Origin: Candidatus Aegiribacteria sp.
Lineage (GTDB): Bacteria; Fermentibacterota; Fermentibacteria; Fermentibacterales; JCC-6
Reading direction: 5' to 3'
Assembly (NCBI GenBank): GCA_013138965.1
Contig: WTBT01000010.1
Coordinates: 1-43,812, forward strand
DNA length: 43,812 nt
In this document: one piece after another, positions 16,801 to 24,671 of the stretch
Numbering within the stretch: position 1 is the first letter of the stretch
How the letters are laid out: every line of letters starts with the position of its first letter
Program-made: the position numbers and the translations under genes
Notes under the pieces: generated by a model
What the model was told of the DNA's origin: nothing
Seen by the model: only the letters and a program-made list of their open reading frames with translations
Databases searched by the model: none

Positions 16801-17279
16801 ACAGAGACGCAGGACTGCCGCTGATCGAAGGGGCAACTCCACTGGAAGCCCTTGCCGGCTCCGATTGGGCGAAAAACCTTGAGGTAAAACGAACACAGGG
16901 GAGAATCCCGGTGCCGGATGATCTCGAAGCTCTGAAACAGCTCCTGAACTGCGATGCCGTCTGGCTGTTCGAAATCAGATCCTCCGGATATTCTCTTGTT
17001 GACAAAGCTGCGCCCGTGTCATTTCCGGATGACGTATCCTGGCTGAATAATGCCACCGAGAAAATCAGGCTCTTTGAGCCCTATGAGGTGGTTGACATCC
17101 CCGGTTCAGGTTGGGCTGCCGGTCATGCCAGCCCTGCTACCTCATCGGTTAAGATGGGATTTAAAAATGAAAATCCCCTGAAAATCCGGATTCTGGTAAC
17201 CGAATCGATCTGCCCGGGGAACGCACTTACATACCGACAGAAGGTTCTGCTGTCAGACTACGCAATCTCCAGATCCTGA
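13884..17279 (+). CDS. large orphan regulator-like protein (kinase-like N-terminus, degenerate NTPase-like core, helical repeats, GAF-like C-terminus)
   Basis: An 1131-residue cytoplasmic protein (no signal peptide or membrane segment) that I cannot assign. What is visible: residues 1-155 look like a degenerate protein-kinase N-lobe and hinge; 215-380 read like an NTPase fold, with NVVGRVEWGAGILARDF at a P-loop position but lacking the GKT/S residues, and PVSLVVNTMNRG like a Walker B strand; 430-1000 are helix-rich; 1025-1131 resemble a GAF domain (DAVWLFEIRSSGYSLVDKAA). Kinase-STAND-GAF proteins normally go on to a sigma-54 or histidine-kinase output. Here the ORF stops just at the GAF end, 16 bases before repeat copy 2, so the output may be lost. 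Start GTG 13884 or ATG 13890, no Shine-Dalgarno. Domain calls are inference. Confidence 0.7.
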   Translation: MEMDRQRHTINGDITVFPSGDSWVAYRSSDHMTRIEFLDLEVDTLRAVRGWFQASNRIAGLHTSRIRDTGIVFDIDGRLPERSVLYIESDNTNGLALNDLINSGFHSDLVSRLLFRTAFSLNSLGNAFCRHNYLSSGSIILGVEGPALSYPRSSPRSKIVNPMSEFKKLADQIDITRNTRDAAIRYLEDGIIPENEENWVHRYHAEPTSWLLGMEERLAILLESIEFIDRNGFRGLNVVGRVEWGAGILARDFCISRRLLGDLVIQETADSLESLSSKLSIRFGLEAREIGFTVGHILRMSRGAPVSLVVNTMNRGSIQEKQQMVSALLELADAGNFRLFVFSDTDLGCDRLFRITIPFQRARKRGLLSRITSGLMDRTPAFFGKWLSAFEYYQLIVNCKGDSTLNHMPRGRTSFPDRSYLRSALTLQGAALYEDADMGLTAEHCSFLVTGYVDNYSVWIPEYADNAGKPDPDQFMKRLLGNGCGNLRELNWILDNQAVPALDKSLLLNRYLSDNKDLVAIEDKLTMTGKIVFSGLDQETACSLVEILPDISDSRRASVLDLQSEMREYALKIADAMEKFEVSVEKGLMLEVFRICASDKSRMFARTISICRSCIELHNPGMAAICITGLLADTTGPDEPKEAQAVLTELMLIADSEEQKWLFETISSLISIQVNSMNELIWDKLGRLASPDPVDFSRLFAFKRIMDAIVAVDFEAVSRQKARLLLSDARFIASLNRFMHFIYAVTLNEISMCKSQGNLSTWEIEERVRYAMAQFQNRKCWDIPVLESELLADASLQQMNLSKADNQINKLMAYWKNDIKTVRKSHSKSQHQNFDELVSIVILIGLATDDMNSMRLRLGKISDWGGTPKDFIELDPELILSRLDKPDPGYPDLAKVLSIVLDVSGSLLSVTKLRRRLNKLREADPLDVLVNLRRGDLLSAYALITRIAASGWEKRNNPLKGRVKVIRALERRYRDAGLPLIEGATPLEALAGSDWAKNLEVKRTQGRIPVPDDLEALKQLLNCDAVWLFEIRSSGYSLVDKAAPVSFPDDVSWLNNATEKIRLFEPYEVVDIPGSGWAAGHASPATSSVKMGFKNENPLKIRILVTESICPGNALTYRQKVLLSDYAISRS

Positions 17280-17295
17280 ATTGCCTGTGCCATAT

Positions 17296-17480
17296 GAAGA
17301 AGAATCCGATAGCGTTAATGGTGATATTCCAAAATATTTCCAATTATGATCTTGTTTGCATGGAATATATTCTGTATATGACGTTACCATTTGATGTTAA
17401 CACTCATGCAAAGGGCTTGCTGTTTTTTCGTAATGTTCTATATTACTGTGTCCACCATGAAGAGTTGTGGATATTTGACC
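17296..17480 (+). repeat. direct repeat copy 2 (~187 bp) upstream of the C13 protease gene
   Basis: Second copy of the repeat at 13681-13868, starting 17 bases after the stop of the 1131-residue protein and ending 70 bases before the C13 peptidase start. The two copies thus bracket one gene of 3.4 kb as direct repeats. Confidence 0.8.
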
Positions 17481-17550
17481 ATATCCATAACCGTGTATTA
17501 TACGGTTATAATAATTTGATAAAACCTTCCCTGTCAGCTTTGGAGGCATA

Positions 17551-19131
17551 ATGAAAAAGGGAGTAATCGTTCTTGTTTTACTGGCTGCATTTGCTAGCGC
17601 CAGTAACGTTATTGACGCTAATACCGCGGCAGACATGGTATTCTCCGAAATACTGGACGGTAACATTACCGGCAGATCAGTCATGGTGCTGGACAGGATC
17701 CTCACTGAAGGCTCAACCGTTGAGTCATGGAACGATGACGCGACCGTTCCAATTGATGGTTACCTTGTACTTATCGATGACATGGCCTATGCGAACTGGG
17801 AACATCCATGCCGCTGGGTATTTGTTGGCCTGAATGGTGAGATTGAAATCATCAGGATGACAACCCCTCCCAACTTCCTTGAATCAATGACCGTCAGCCG
17901 TACCTGCCTTCCGCAGGTCGACGGAAAAGGCCAGTACGAAGATTTCATCAACTGGTTCACGCCCAACGTTCAGTCAACACCGACGAACGCCGAACATATG
18001 TACGCGCTCATCATCTCAGGCGGGTGCATGTTCGCCGCAAACTACCCACGATACTACGGTGATGTGCAGTTCATATACAATGTGCTCGCCCATGATTATC
18101 TGCTTCCGGATGATCACATAATCGTTTGTTTCGCTGATGGGCTTAATCCCGCGATTGACCAGCCCAACGAAATCAATTCCAACCCCGATTTTGATGATGA
18201 CGGCGACAGCGATATCATTTACGCTGCGACCGCGGCCGGTGTTGACAGCGGCTTCAAGGATATAGCTTCAATTGTGGGAGCAGACGATCATCTCTTTATT
18301 TTCACAACAGACCATGGCGCGAACTACGCAGGCGGGAACTCTAGATCAACGCCTGAAGTCTGGCTGAACCTGTGGTACGGCTTTTTGAGTCTGGATAACG
18401 ACGAATATCTGGATGATGATGATTACCAGACATATCTTGAAGCGATCACATTCGCTTCATGCCACGTGGTCATGGAACAGTGCTACTCCGGCGGTTTTCT
18501 GGAGGAAACTATTGCAGGAACCACCGGTAAATCCAGTTCCTTCGCGTCAGCAGCCAGCGCCACCGAGGAGAGTTGGGCGGGAGCCACCTATCCTGAATAC
18601 GATGAATATGTCTATTACTGGACCGGCGCGATGCATGGTTCCACTCCTTCCGCCACCAGTGTTCCCGGCGGAGCTCTTCCCGGTAATCCTGATCTGAACG
18701 GAGATGGAAAGGTTTCCTTCTGGGAAGCCTTCGACAGGGCAAAAGCCTGGGATACATACGCGCAGAGCGGCCAGGAACACCCCCAATGGGACGATGATCC
18801 GGATTTGTGCGGAGAAATGTATTACCTTGGCGGATCCGTTACTGTAGGGATAGAAAACTCCGGGTTTCCTCCTTCAACCGGCGGACTTGCTGTTACGGGT
18901 AATCCTGTTTCCTCAGTCTCTACAGTTGTCTTCAATCTCGGCACACCCGGCGCAGTTGAGATTTCAGTGTACGACATGAGCGGACGTGTAGTTGACAACC
19001 TGCTCAGTGATGAACTCACTGCGGGACAGCATTCTGTCAGCTGGAGTACCGAAAGGCTCGCGGCCGGAGTATACATAGTAAGATTCACGGCAGGTGAAGT
19101 TACAGAGAGCGTAAGAACTGTCAAGTTCTAA
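17551..19131 (+). CDS. secreted C13 legumain-like cysteine protease with T9SS sorting domain
   Basis: Exported peptidase of 526 residues. Signal peptide 1-18 (VLVLLAAFASA). The C13 caspase-like fold is seen in MYALIISGG (150-158), catalytic His255 in FTTDHGANYAGG and Cys311 in EQCYSGGF. C13 enzymes cut after Asn (legumain) or act as transamidases (GPI8); which applies here is not visible. DLNGDGKVSFWEAFDRA is an EF-hand-like calcium loop. The last ~90 residues are a T9SS sorting domain (EISVYDMSGRVVDNL ... AAGVYIVRF). ATG follows GGAGG with a clear six-base spacing. It shares its upstream region with the 1131-residue gene through the direct repeats. Followed by a hairpin terminator. Confidence 0.92.
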   Translation: MKKGVIVLVLLAAFASASNVIDANTAADMVFSEILDGNITGRSVMVLDRILTEGSTVESWNDDATVPIDGYLVLIDDMAYANWEHPCRWVFVGLNGEIEIIRMTTPPNFLESMTVSRTCLPQVDGKGQYEDFINWFTPNVQSTPTNAEHMYALIISGGCMFAANYPRYYGDVQFIYNVLAHDYLLPDDHIIVCFADGLNPAIDQPNEINSNPDFDDDGDSDIIYAATAAGVDSGFKDIASIVGADDHLFIFTTDHGANYAGGNSRSTPEVWLNLWYGFLSLDNDEYLDDDDYQTYLEAITFASCHVVMEQCYSGGFLEETIAGTTGKSSSFASAASATEESWAGATYPEYDEYVYYWTGAMHGSTPSATSVPGGALPGNPDLNGDGKVSFWEAFDRAKAWDTYAQSGQEHPQWDDDPDLCGEMYYLGGSVTVGIENSGFPPSTGGLAVTGNPVSSVSTVVFNLGTPGAVEISVYDMSGRVVDNLLSDELTAGQHSVSWSTERLAAGVYIVRFTAGEVTESVRTVKF

Positions 19132-19153
19132 CCCTGCACTGCAAGACTCCAGG

Positions 19154-19180
19154 GCGCGGGAAGGATAATCCTTCCCGCGC
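19154..19180. terminator. strong bidirectional hairpin between convergent genes
   Basis: GCGCGGGAAGGA (19154-19165), loop TAA, TCCTTCCCGCGC (19169-19180): a 12-bp perfect stem between the C13 gene (plus) and the FTR-like gene (minus). TCCTTACTT follows on plus. U-tracts are poor on both sides but position and stability support a terminator. Confidence 0.65.
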
Positions 19181-19188
19181 TCCTTACT

Positions 19189-19479
19189 TCACCTGAAAAA
19201 CAGTTTGCAGAAACAGCAGCCTTCGCCGTCAATCTCCATTTTCATCCCGGAACAGGGGCAGATGACATCCTTTTCCGTATCCAGCGGGTGGCTCTGCTTG
19301 CAGGGGCAGTAGTAGTCACCCGCAGCTGTGTTATTCATAGTCATGAGGCCGATCACCTTCTGCACCCGCGCTTTGTCGGGGTTGAACGTACAGCCGGCCT
19401 TTTCGGCTATTTCATTTGCGCGGTTCAGTGTTCTGTTGTACTCTTCAGTTCCCACTACGGTATCCCAGGGGTTTGCCAT
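19189..19479 (-). CDS. ferredoxin:thioredoxin reductase catalytic-subunit-like Fe-S protein
   Basis: A 96-residue cytoplasmic redox protein. Cysteines are arranged as AGCTF (Cys30), CPC (58-60), CPC (74-76) and CCFC (88-91), the pattern of the catalytic beta subunit of ferredoxin:thioredoxin reductase, where four Cys bind a 4Fe-4S cluster next to a redox-active disulfide. The last motif is CFC instead of the plant CHC. It would pass electrons from ferredoxin to a thioredoxin-like protein, fitting a ferredoxin-rich fermenter. Start chosen at ATG 19479 because AGGAAGG lies seven bases upstream; the ORF can extend 13 codons further without a ribosome-binding site. No variable subunit or thioredoxin gene is adjacent. 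Confidence 0.82.
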   Translation of the reverse strand: MANPWDTVVGTEEYNRTLNRANEIAEKAGCTFNPDKARVQKVIGLMTMNNTAAGDYYCPCKQSHPLDTEKDVICPCSGMKMEIDGEGCCFCKLFFR

Positions 19480-19791
19480 GGTATTACCTTCCTGGATGGT
19501 ATGAATAGTGACATCCAATGGAATGTAATATGTGGTTACTGTATGCTGACGTCAGCTATTGAGCTTTCCCTGATCCTTCGTGTTTCCACTGCTGTTATTT
19601 CCTTCCAGCATCTTACCGTTGGCGAAGGAAACATCTTGATTCTGTTATGGGCAGTGTCATGAGCAGGTGATGATTTGTTAAGTATTGAATACCGGTCGCT
19701 GCGTGTTGGCATTTTCGCCTTTCATCCCGCCGATGTTGTAAGACGATCTGAATTGTTGGCTTCTGCTCCTTTAGTCTAGTATTTTTCTCCC
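19480..19791. other. intergenic region with one perfect palindrome
   Basis: Separates the divergent FTR-like and GT39 genes. Apart from GCTGACGTCAGC at 19545-19556, a 12-bp perfect palindrome 66 bases upstream of the FTR-like start that could be a regulator site, I see no gene, clear promoter or repeat. Confidence 0.45.
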
Positions 19792-21447
19792 ATGTTCAAG
19801 ACATCTGCCAATTCAATTCGGAGAAGAGAACCGGCAATTCTGCTGGCAATTCTGCTGCTGGCTACTATTGTGCGCCTCCCTGTGCTTGTGCGGAATCCCA
19901 TTCCTGCGGGGGACGGCATAACATCCAATCTGGAAGTCGCCGTAAACCTCAGGGATGGATACGGTTTTTCCACAATGAGGAAGTGGACCCTCTACAGCGA
20001 GTCTATGGACGGACTCCGGCCTGAAGGCAACAGACAGCCCGCAATGATACTGCTTATCTACGCCCTGTTCCTTATAACCGGTGCCGGATTCGGTGCTGCG
20101 CAGATACTTTCCCTTTTCATCGGGTTATTCTGTCTTTTCATGTGCTGGCTCTGGGCCAGAAGGTACTTCGGAAAACTGCCTGCTTTGTTTACTCTTCTGG
20201 TTCTATCCGTAACACCGCTTTTCATCTGGTATTCAACTCAGCCTGACAGCCTTATGCTTTTCACCGCGATATTTTTTGCCGTTTTGCTGGTCGCGGACAG
20301 AGAGGCGCTTTCCTTCAGAAGGGTAATACTGCTGGGTATCCTTACCGGTCTTGCCTACCTGACGAGGACACAGGGCATACTCCTGGCGTTCTCGATTGGA
20401 TTCTGGATCATCTTGAGGGGAAAAGGAAAATGGATTCTCAAATTCCTCCTCTTCATTACTGTTTTCATCCTCACATGTATGCCCTGGTTCATGCGCAACC
20501 TCAGCGTTTTCGGCTCTCCCACGTATACACAGGGGGGGCAATTCCTGCTCAACGAGAACCACTGGGCAGCATGGGAGGTACGGAATACTCCGCCCGGGCC
20601 AATGGATATGCTGAGACACCAGGGGGTCGGCGCGGTTGCGGCTTACATTGCAAAGGGTGCATTGAGGGTTATTGAACCGGTGACAACCGGTTCTCTCCAC
20701 AGAGGTGAGAGTTTTGGGCTGCCATCCCTGGTCGGTTTCGCAGTACTTGCTCTCCTGGCCCTCAGATCAAAGGATATGCGAAGAAAGATGATACTGCCGG
20801 TTATCGCGATCATACCTCCAATTGCCGCGCTTGTTCTTCATGAACACAGCAGCAGGTATCTTGCTTTTTTCATCGTGATAGTTATCGGGCTGGGTTCTTC
20901 AGGGCTGCTCTCTATGAGCAGACTTGCTGGAAAGAGAGCTGCCGCTGCTGCCGGTGTGCTGTTGCTTCTACCGTTCGTCTACCCGCTGGGCCGGGTTCTT
21001 TCAGAATACTCTGTTGAAAGGGCATCGGAAGCCCAGGAGGTTTCCCGATGGCTTGAAGAGAATTCCAGAACCGATGACCGGGTTGTAACATACCCCAATG
21101 TGGAACTGCTTGTCTGGGAGTACAGGCGGCCCACACTTACAATGCCCAACGATTACGAGATGCTTCTGTGGCCATGCCTTGAAGAACATGGAGTAAGGTA
21201 TGTGGTCGTTGACAGCTACCTTACTGTACTCAGGCCGCACCTTTCAAATCGGTGGAGAAGAACCCCTGACGGTAACGACTGGCAGCTGATCAACCCCCCG
21301 GATTTTCTAAGTGAAGTTTACCGAAGTGAATCAGGCAGATCTATCGTATACGAGATGGTTGAACGTGTACCAAACGGGTTCATGCACACCGACAGCCTGC
21401 CAAGGGATAACATGCGGGCTCTTCCCCCTGCCGGGAAGCCCTGGTGA
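19792..21447 (+). CDS. GT39-type integral membrane glycosyltransferase
   Basis: A 551-residue polytopic protein of the ArnT/PMT class, which moves a sugar from a polyprenyl-phosphate donor to an acceptor on the outer side of the inner membrane. About ten hydrophobic segments lie between residues 15 and 410. The first outer loop has RNPIPAGDGITSNLEVAVNL, with the conserved acidic residue of these enzymes, and GLAYLTRTQGILL is typical of the family. The C-terminal ~140 residues form a soluble domain (VVTYPNVELLVWEYRRPTL). ATG at 19792 has no Shine-Dalgarno, unlike most genes here. The target may be lipid A, a glycan or a protein; the sequence does not say. Confidence 0.8.
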   Translation: MFKTSANSIRRREPAILLAILLLATIVRLPVLVRNPIPAGDGITSNLEVAVNLRDGYGFSTMRKWTLYSESMDGLRPEGNRQPAMILLIYALFLITGAGFGAAQILSLFIGLFCLFMCWLWARRYFGKLPALFTLLVLSVTPLFIWYSTQPDSLMLFTAIFFAVLLVADREALSFRRVILLGILTGLAYLTRTQGILLAFSIGFWIILRGKGKWILKFLLFITVFILTCMPWFMRNLSVFGSPTYTQGGQFLLNENHWAAWEVRNTPPGPMDMLRHQGVGAVAAYIAKGALRVIEPVTTGSLHRGESFGLPSLVGFAVLALLALRSKDMRRKMILPVIAIIPPIAALVLHEHSSRYLAFFIVIVIGLGSSGLLSMSRLAGKRAAAAAGVLLLLPFVYPLGRVLSEYSVERASEAQEVSRWLEENSRTDDRVVTYPNVELLVWEYRRPTLTMPNDYEMLLWPCLEEHGVRYVVVDSYLTVLRPHLSNRWRRTPDGNDWQLINPPDFLSEVYRSESGRSIVYEMVERVPNGFMHTDSLPRDNMRALPPAGKPW

Positions 21448-21501
21448 ATAGAACTTTTCTGTTCCCTTTTCTCAGTTTCTTCATCTGAATTCGACGCTTG
21501 T

Positions 21502-21525
21502 GGTTCCCGGGAGATCCCGGAAACC
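21502..21525. terminator. hairpin between convergent GT39 and SNF2 genes
   Basis: GGTTCCCGGGA and TCCCGGAAACC pair with one bulge on each side (21502-21525). It lies between the two stop codons but has no U-tract on either strand, so termination is only likely from position. Confidence 0.35.
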
Positions 21526-21556
21526 GGCATGAGTGAAAGCTCACCCAGCCTCGATC

Positions 21557-24478
21557 TCAGCCCCTCGGATTGTCAGGGTTCGCATCTTTCCAAACTGTTG
21601 TCATTATGGCCAGTTCACGACCGTGGTCGATGAGTTTTTCCACTGACGAGATCAAGGCTTCTGCTGCCTTGACCGAGGGAGGTGGCCCTGGATCTTCATC
21701 CGCCGGTGGTGGGGTGGTCAATTCGCGTACCCGCGCCACTTCTCCTGCAAGAATGTCTGAAAGGCGGCCTGTTTCCACAAGCTCCGCCTGCAATACCCGG
21801 GGGCTGGGTAATGTGTCAGATGGCGCGTTTTCAGTGATTAGACTGAGGTGGGAAGAAAGAGCCCATCCCAGAGCCTCCCGCACCGGTCGAAGCACTTCTT
21901 CCGGGAACCCGCCTGTTATCACCACCCGTGCCAGTTGCAATCGCCTGGTGGCCTGCATAAACCCCTCTTCCGTCTTTTTGAGACGCCGGGAACGCAGCTC
22001 CTCAGCGCTTGGAGCAGCTAACGAGGGCGCGCTGTACACTTCTGTATCTTCTCTCAGTACCGATGCACTCGGTAAACTGCCACCCAGAAGAGTGATAAGA
22101 GTGCGGTATCCCTCCTGCTCCATGATATGAAGAGCGGGAACAGAAGGTTGAGAGGCGAAATGCTTTGCCAGCAATTCCAGGGCAACAGGTCGGATAGCTC
22201 CTGGATTTTCATCTACCACCAGAAGAACCTGCCGATCACCCTGAACACCAGGAAGGGTTGGCGCGTATCGCACCAGGAAGATGCGTCCGGGGAAGGAACC
22301 CAGCAGCAGATCAGCATACTGGCGCAGGGTTGGAGCCGGAACTTCGATTGGCTGTTCTTCTTTTGCGGGTGCCAGCTTCAATTCAGTCTGGATCGGTTCA
22401 GGCAACAACAATTCCTGAATCTGCTGCATGATTAACTGGCCTGTGTCCTCGAATATAATCTCGGTCATATCCTCCCGGGCGCCGAACACACCCTGGAACA
22501 CCTCACGCTTTGCGGCAAGTGTGTCCAGCATGCGCTCCTCTATAGTTCCTTTGGCAATCAGGTTTACTACCTGCACTGCATTTCGTTGTCCATGACGGTG
22601 GGCTCGGGCGATACGCTGTTCCAGAACAGCTGGATTCCAGGGGAGATCAAGGTTAATAACCAGGCTGGCTGCCTGAAGATTCAGCCCTACGCCACCCGCA
22701 TCGCTGGAGAAGAAAACACCGCAGTCAGGGTCCTCGAAGAAGCGGGTGATCAGCTCACCCCGTTTGCTGGTGGGAACGCGGCCGGACAGGGTAACATGAC
22801 CGATGCCAAGGCGATCCACTACTGGCCTGGCTAAGTCGAGCATTCCAGTCCATTGGCTGAATACAATTGCTTTTCTCCCGTTTCCAATGACCTCGTCTTC
22901 CAGAATCAACCCCAGCTCACGCAGCTTGGGAGAGGTATGTTCAGCTTCTTTTTGAGACAAATTCTTATCGTGGAGGGCAAGAGCATTGCAGATCATTCGC
23001 ATCTTCATCAGCGAACGGAGCAGGATATCGTGTTCTTTGGGGGTCAGGGGTCTCCTGCGCATCTGCGCCAGGAGACGGGCCATAGTCTCCTGGAACCCGC
23101 TGTATGCCTTCTTCTGCTGTGGTGTGATCTCAACAAAGAAGTTGTTATCGGTGCGAGGGGGCAGATCATCAAGAACCTCGTCACGGGTCCGGCGAAATAC
23201 ATATGGAGCTATACGCCGCCGCAGTTCATCTAGATTCCGATATCCCAGCACCTTGTATGAGCCTGATTTGCGTTTTTCCAGCTGGAAGTAGCGCTGGTTG
23301 AAACGCCACAGAGGACCTAGAATGCCGGGATCAATGAACTGAAAAATACTGTACAACTCGTCAAGCCGGTTTTCCAGCGGAGTGCCGGTAAGCACAAAGG
23401 CATAGCGGCTTTGAAGCTGTTTGACCGCATCAGCTGTCTTGGTGCGCCAGTTCTTGATCCGCTGGGCTTCGTCCAGGATAATAATATCAGGCTGAAGAAC
23501 ACACATCTCATCGAAATCACGTCGCACCAGTTCATAATTGATAATGTTGAAGAAGGCAGGTCTGCGATAAAGTTGTCGCCTGGCTGCGAGCGGACCGCTG
23601 ATCACATTGGTTGAAAAATTGGTAAAGCGGTGGATCTCACGCTCCCATTGGTGTTTGAGCGAAGCAGGGCAGACTATCAGGACACGTTGAACATCACGGA
23701 GCTGGTGAAGTATAGAAACGGCTCCGATAGCCTGAACGGTCTTTCCCAGCCCCATATCATCTGCCAGCAATCCCCGTCCCCCGAAAGCCAGATGCAAAAC
23801 ACCTTCCTTCTGGAAGGGGTAGAGCCTGGTTTTCAGCACCTCCATGGATCGGGCGCCCTGCTCTATCTGCCCAAGGAACCATTCTTTTTGATGTTTTACC
23901 GAATCCAGGTCTTGCAGGATGTCCAGGAAATGTCGCGCATCGTCATGAATAAACAGCTTATCCTGTAAATCTGAACTCAGGGAGCTGATCTCCTGGATCA
24001 AGGCGGGGAGTGTATGAAGTGCGGATCCCTGGAGTATCCCCTCCGAATCAAAGTAACGGTTCAGCAACTGGAACAAAGGCTCGTTGTTGTAACCGGAAGG
24101 CAGAGGTAGTGTTATACGCACGGTGACCTTATCTGAGCGATGCAGGTAAACCTGGGTGCAGGGCAGCGCTTCACCGGCGAGCTTTCCCCATCGCTTGCCC
24201 AGGGTCTTACGCAGATGCAGAAGAACTCCCTCGATATGCTTGCAGGTGCCTACTGTATTGGTTTTGTAATCAGGACATGTACAGGAGTTGATCAGCTGCT
24301 CCACCGAGCGAATGTGTACTGTGTAGTTGCGTTCAGTTCGCGAAATAACCTCGTATGTGCTGAACAGTGGATGCACTCCCTTGTTTGCAACGCTCTTAAT
24401 GTCTTCCAGTGCCCTCTGGCGCCTTCGTGCTATCTGGGTTTCCTCGTTAACTATCTTCACGCTTGTACCTGCCTGCAT
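21557..24478 (-). CDS. SWIM zinc-finger SNF2-family helicase/ATPase
   Basis: A 973-residue DNA-dependent ATPase/translocase. N-terminal SWIM finger CTCPDYKTNTVGTCKH (Cys66, Cys68, Cys79, His81). SNF2 ATPase: motif I LADDMGLGKT (Lys246), motif II DEAQ (336-339), LTGTPLENRLDELYS, then the helicase C domain with FSQWTGMLDL, SSDAGGVGLNLQ and motif VI EQRIARAHRHGQ. Residues 690-973 are a poorly conserved tail resembling a phospholipase D-like or nuclease-like region only by position; I see no HKD motif. Bacterial SWIM-SNF2 proteins are tied to transcription recycling or to defence cassettes, but no methylase or nuclease partner is here. ATG 24478 follows GGAAGGA. GC-richer than its neighbours, so possibly acquired. 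Confidence 0.9.
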   Translation of the reverse strand: MQAGTSVKIVNEETQIARRRQRALEDIKSVANKGVHPLFSTYEVISRTERNYTVHIRSVEQLINSCTCPDYKTNTVGTCKHIEGVLLHLRKTLGKRWGKLAGEALPCTQVYLHRSDKVTVRITLPLPSGYNNEPLFQLLNRYFDSEGILQGSALHTLPALIQEISSLSSDLQDKLFIHDDARHFLDILQDLDSVKHQKEWFLGQIEQGARSMEVLKTRLYPFQKEGVLHLAFGGRGLLADDMGLGKTVQAIGAVSILHQLRDVQRVLIVCPASLKHQWEREIHRFTNFSTNVISGPLAARRQLYRRPAFFNIINYELVRRDFDEMCVLQPDIIILDEAQRIKNWRTKTADAVKQLQSRYAFVLTGTPLENRLDELYSIFQFIDPGILGPLWRFNQRYFQLEKRKSGSYKVLGYRNLDELRRRIAPYVFRRTRDEVLDDLPPRTDNNFFVEITPQQKKAYSGFQETMARLLAQMRRRPLTPKEHDILLRSLMKMRMICNALALHDKNLSQKEAEHTSPKLRELGLILEDEVIGNGRKAIVFSQWTGMLDLARPVVDRLGIGHVTLSGRVPTSKRGELITRFFEDPDCGVFFSSDAGGVGLNLQAASLVINLDLPWNPAVLEQRIARAHRHGQRNAVQVVNLIAKGTIEERMLDTLAAKREVFQGVFGAREDMTEIIFEDTGQLIMQQIQELLLPEPIQTELKLAPAKEEQPIEVPAPTLRQYADLLLGSFPGRIFLVRYAPTLPGVQGDRQVLLVVDENPGAIRPVALELLAKHFASQPSVPALHIMEQEGYRTLITLLGGSLPSASVLREDTEVYSAPSLAAPSAEELRSRRLKKTEEGFMQATRRLQLARVVITGGFPEEVLRPVREALGWALSSHLSLITENAPSDTLPSPRVLQAELVETGRLSDILAGEVARVRELTTPPPADEDPGPPPSVKAAEALISSVEKLIDHGRELAIMTTVWKDANPDNPRG

Positions 24479-24671
24479 TGCATTCCTTCCCCGTAATGTC
24501 TAACCCGAATAAGATTCGCGGATACTGGATTTCTCGCCATATCAGAAGCCGCTCCAGATATGACTTTATAGTAGCGCCATCAGCCTTCAAGTCAGTATAA
24601 CTGTTGTAACTCCGATGATCTTTCATAACACATCGGGCTCCAGGTGGTTCCGGGCCTGATCTTTGACATCA

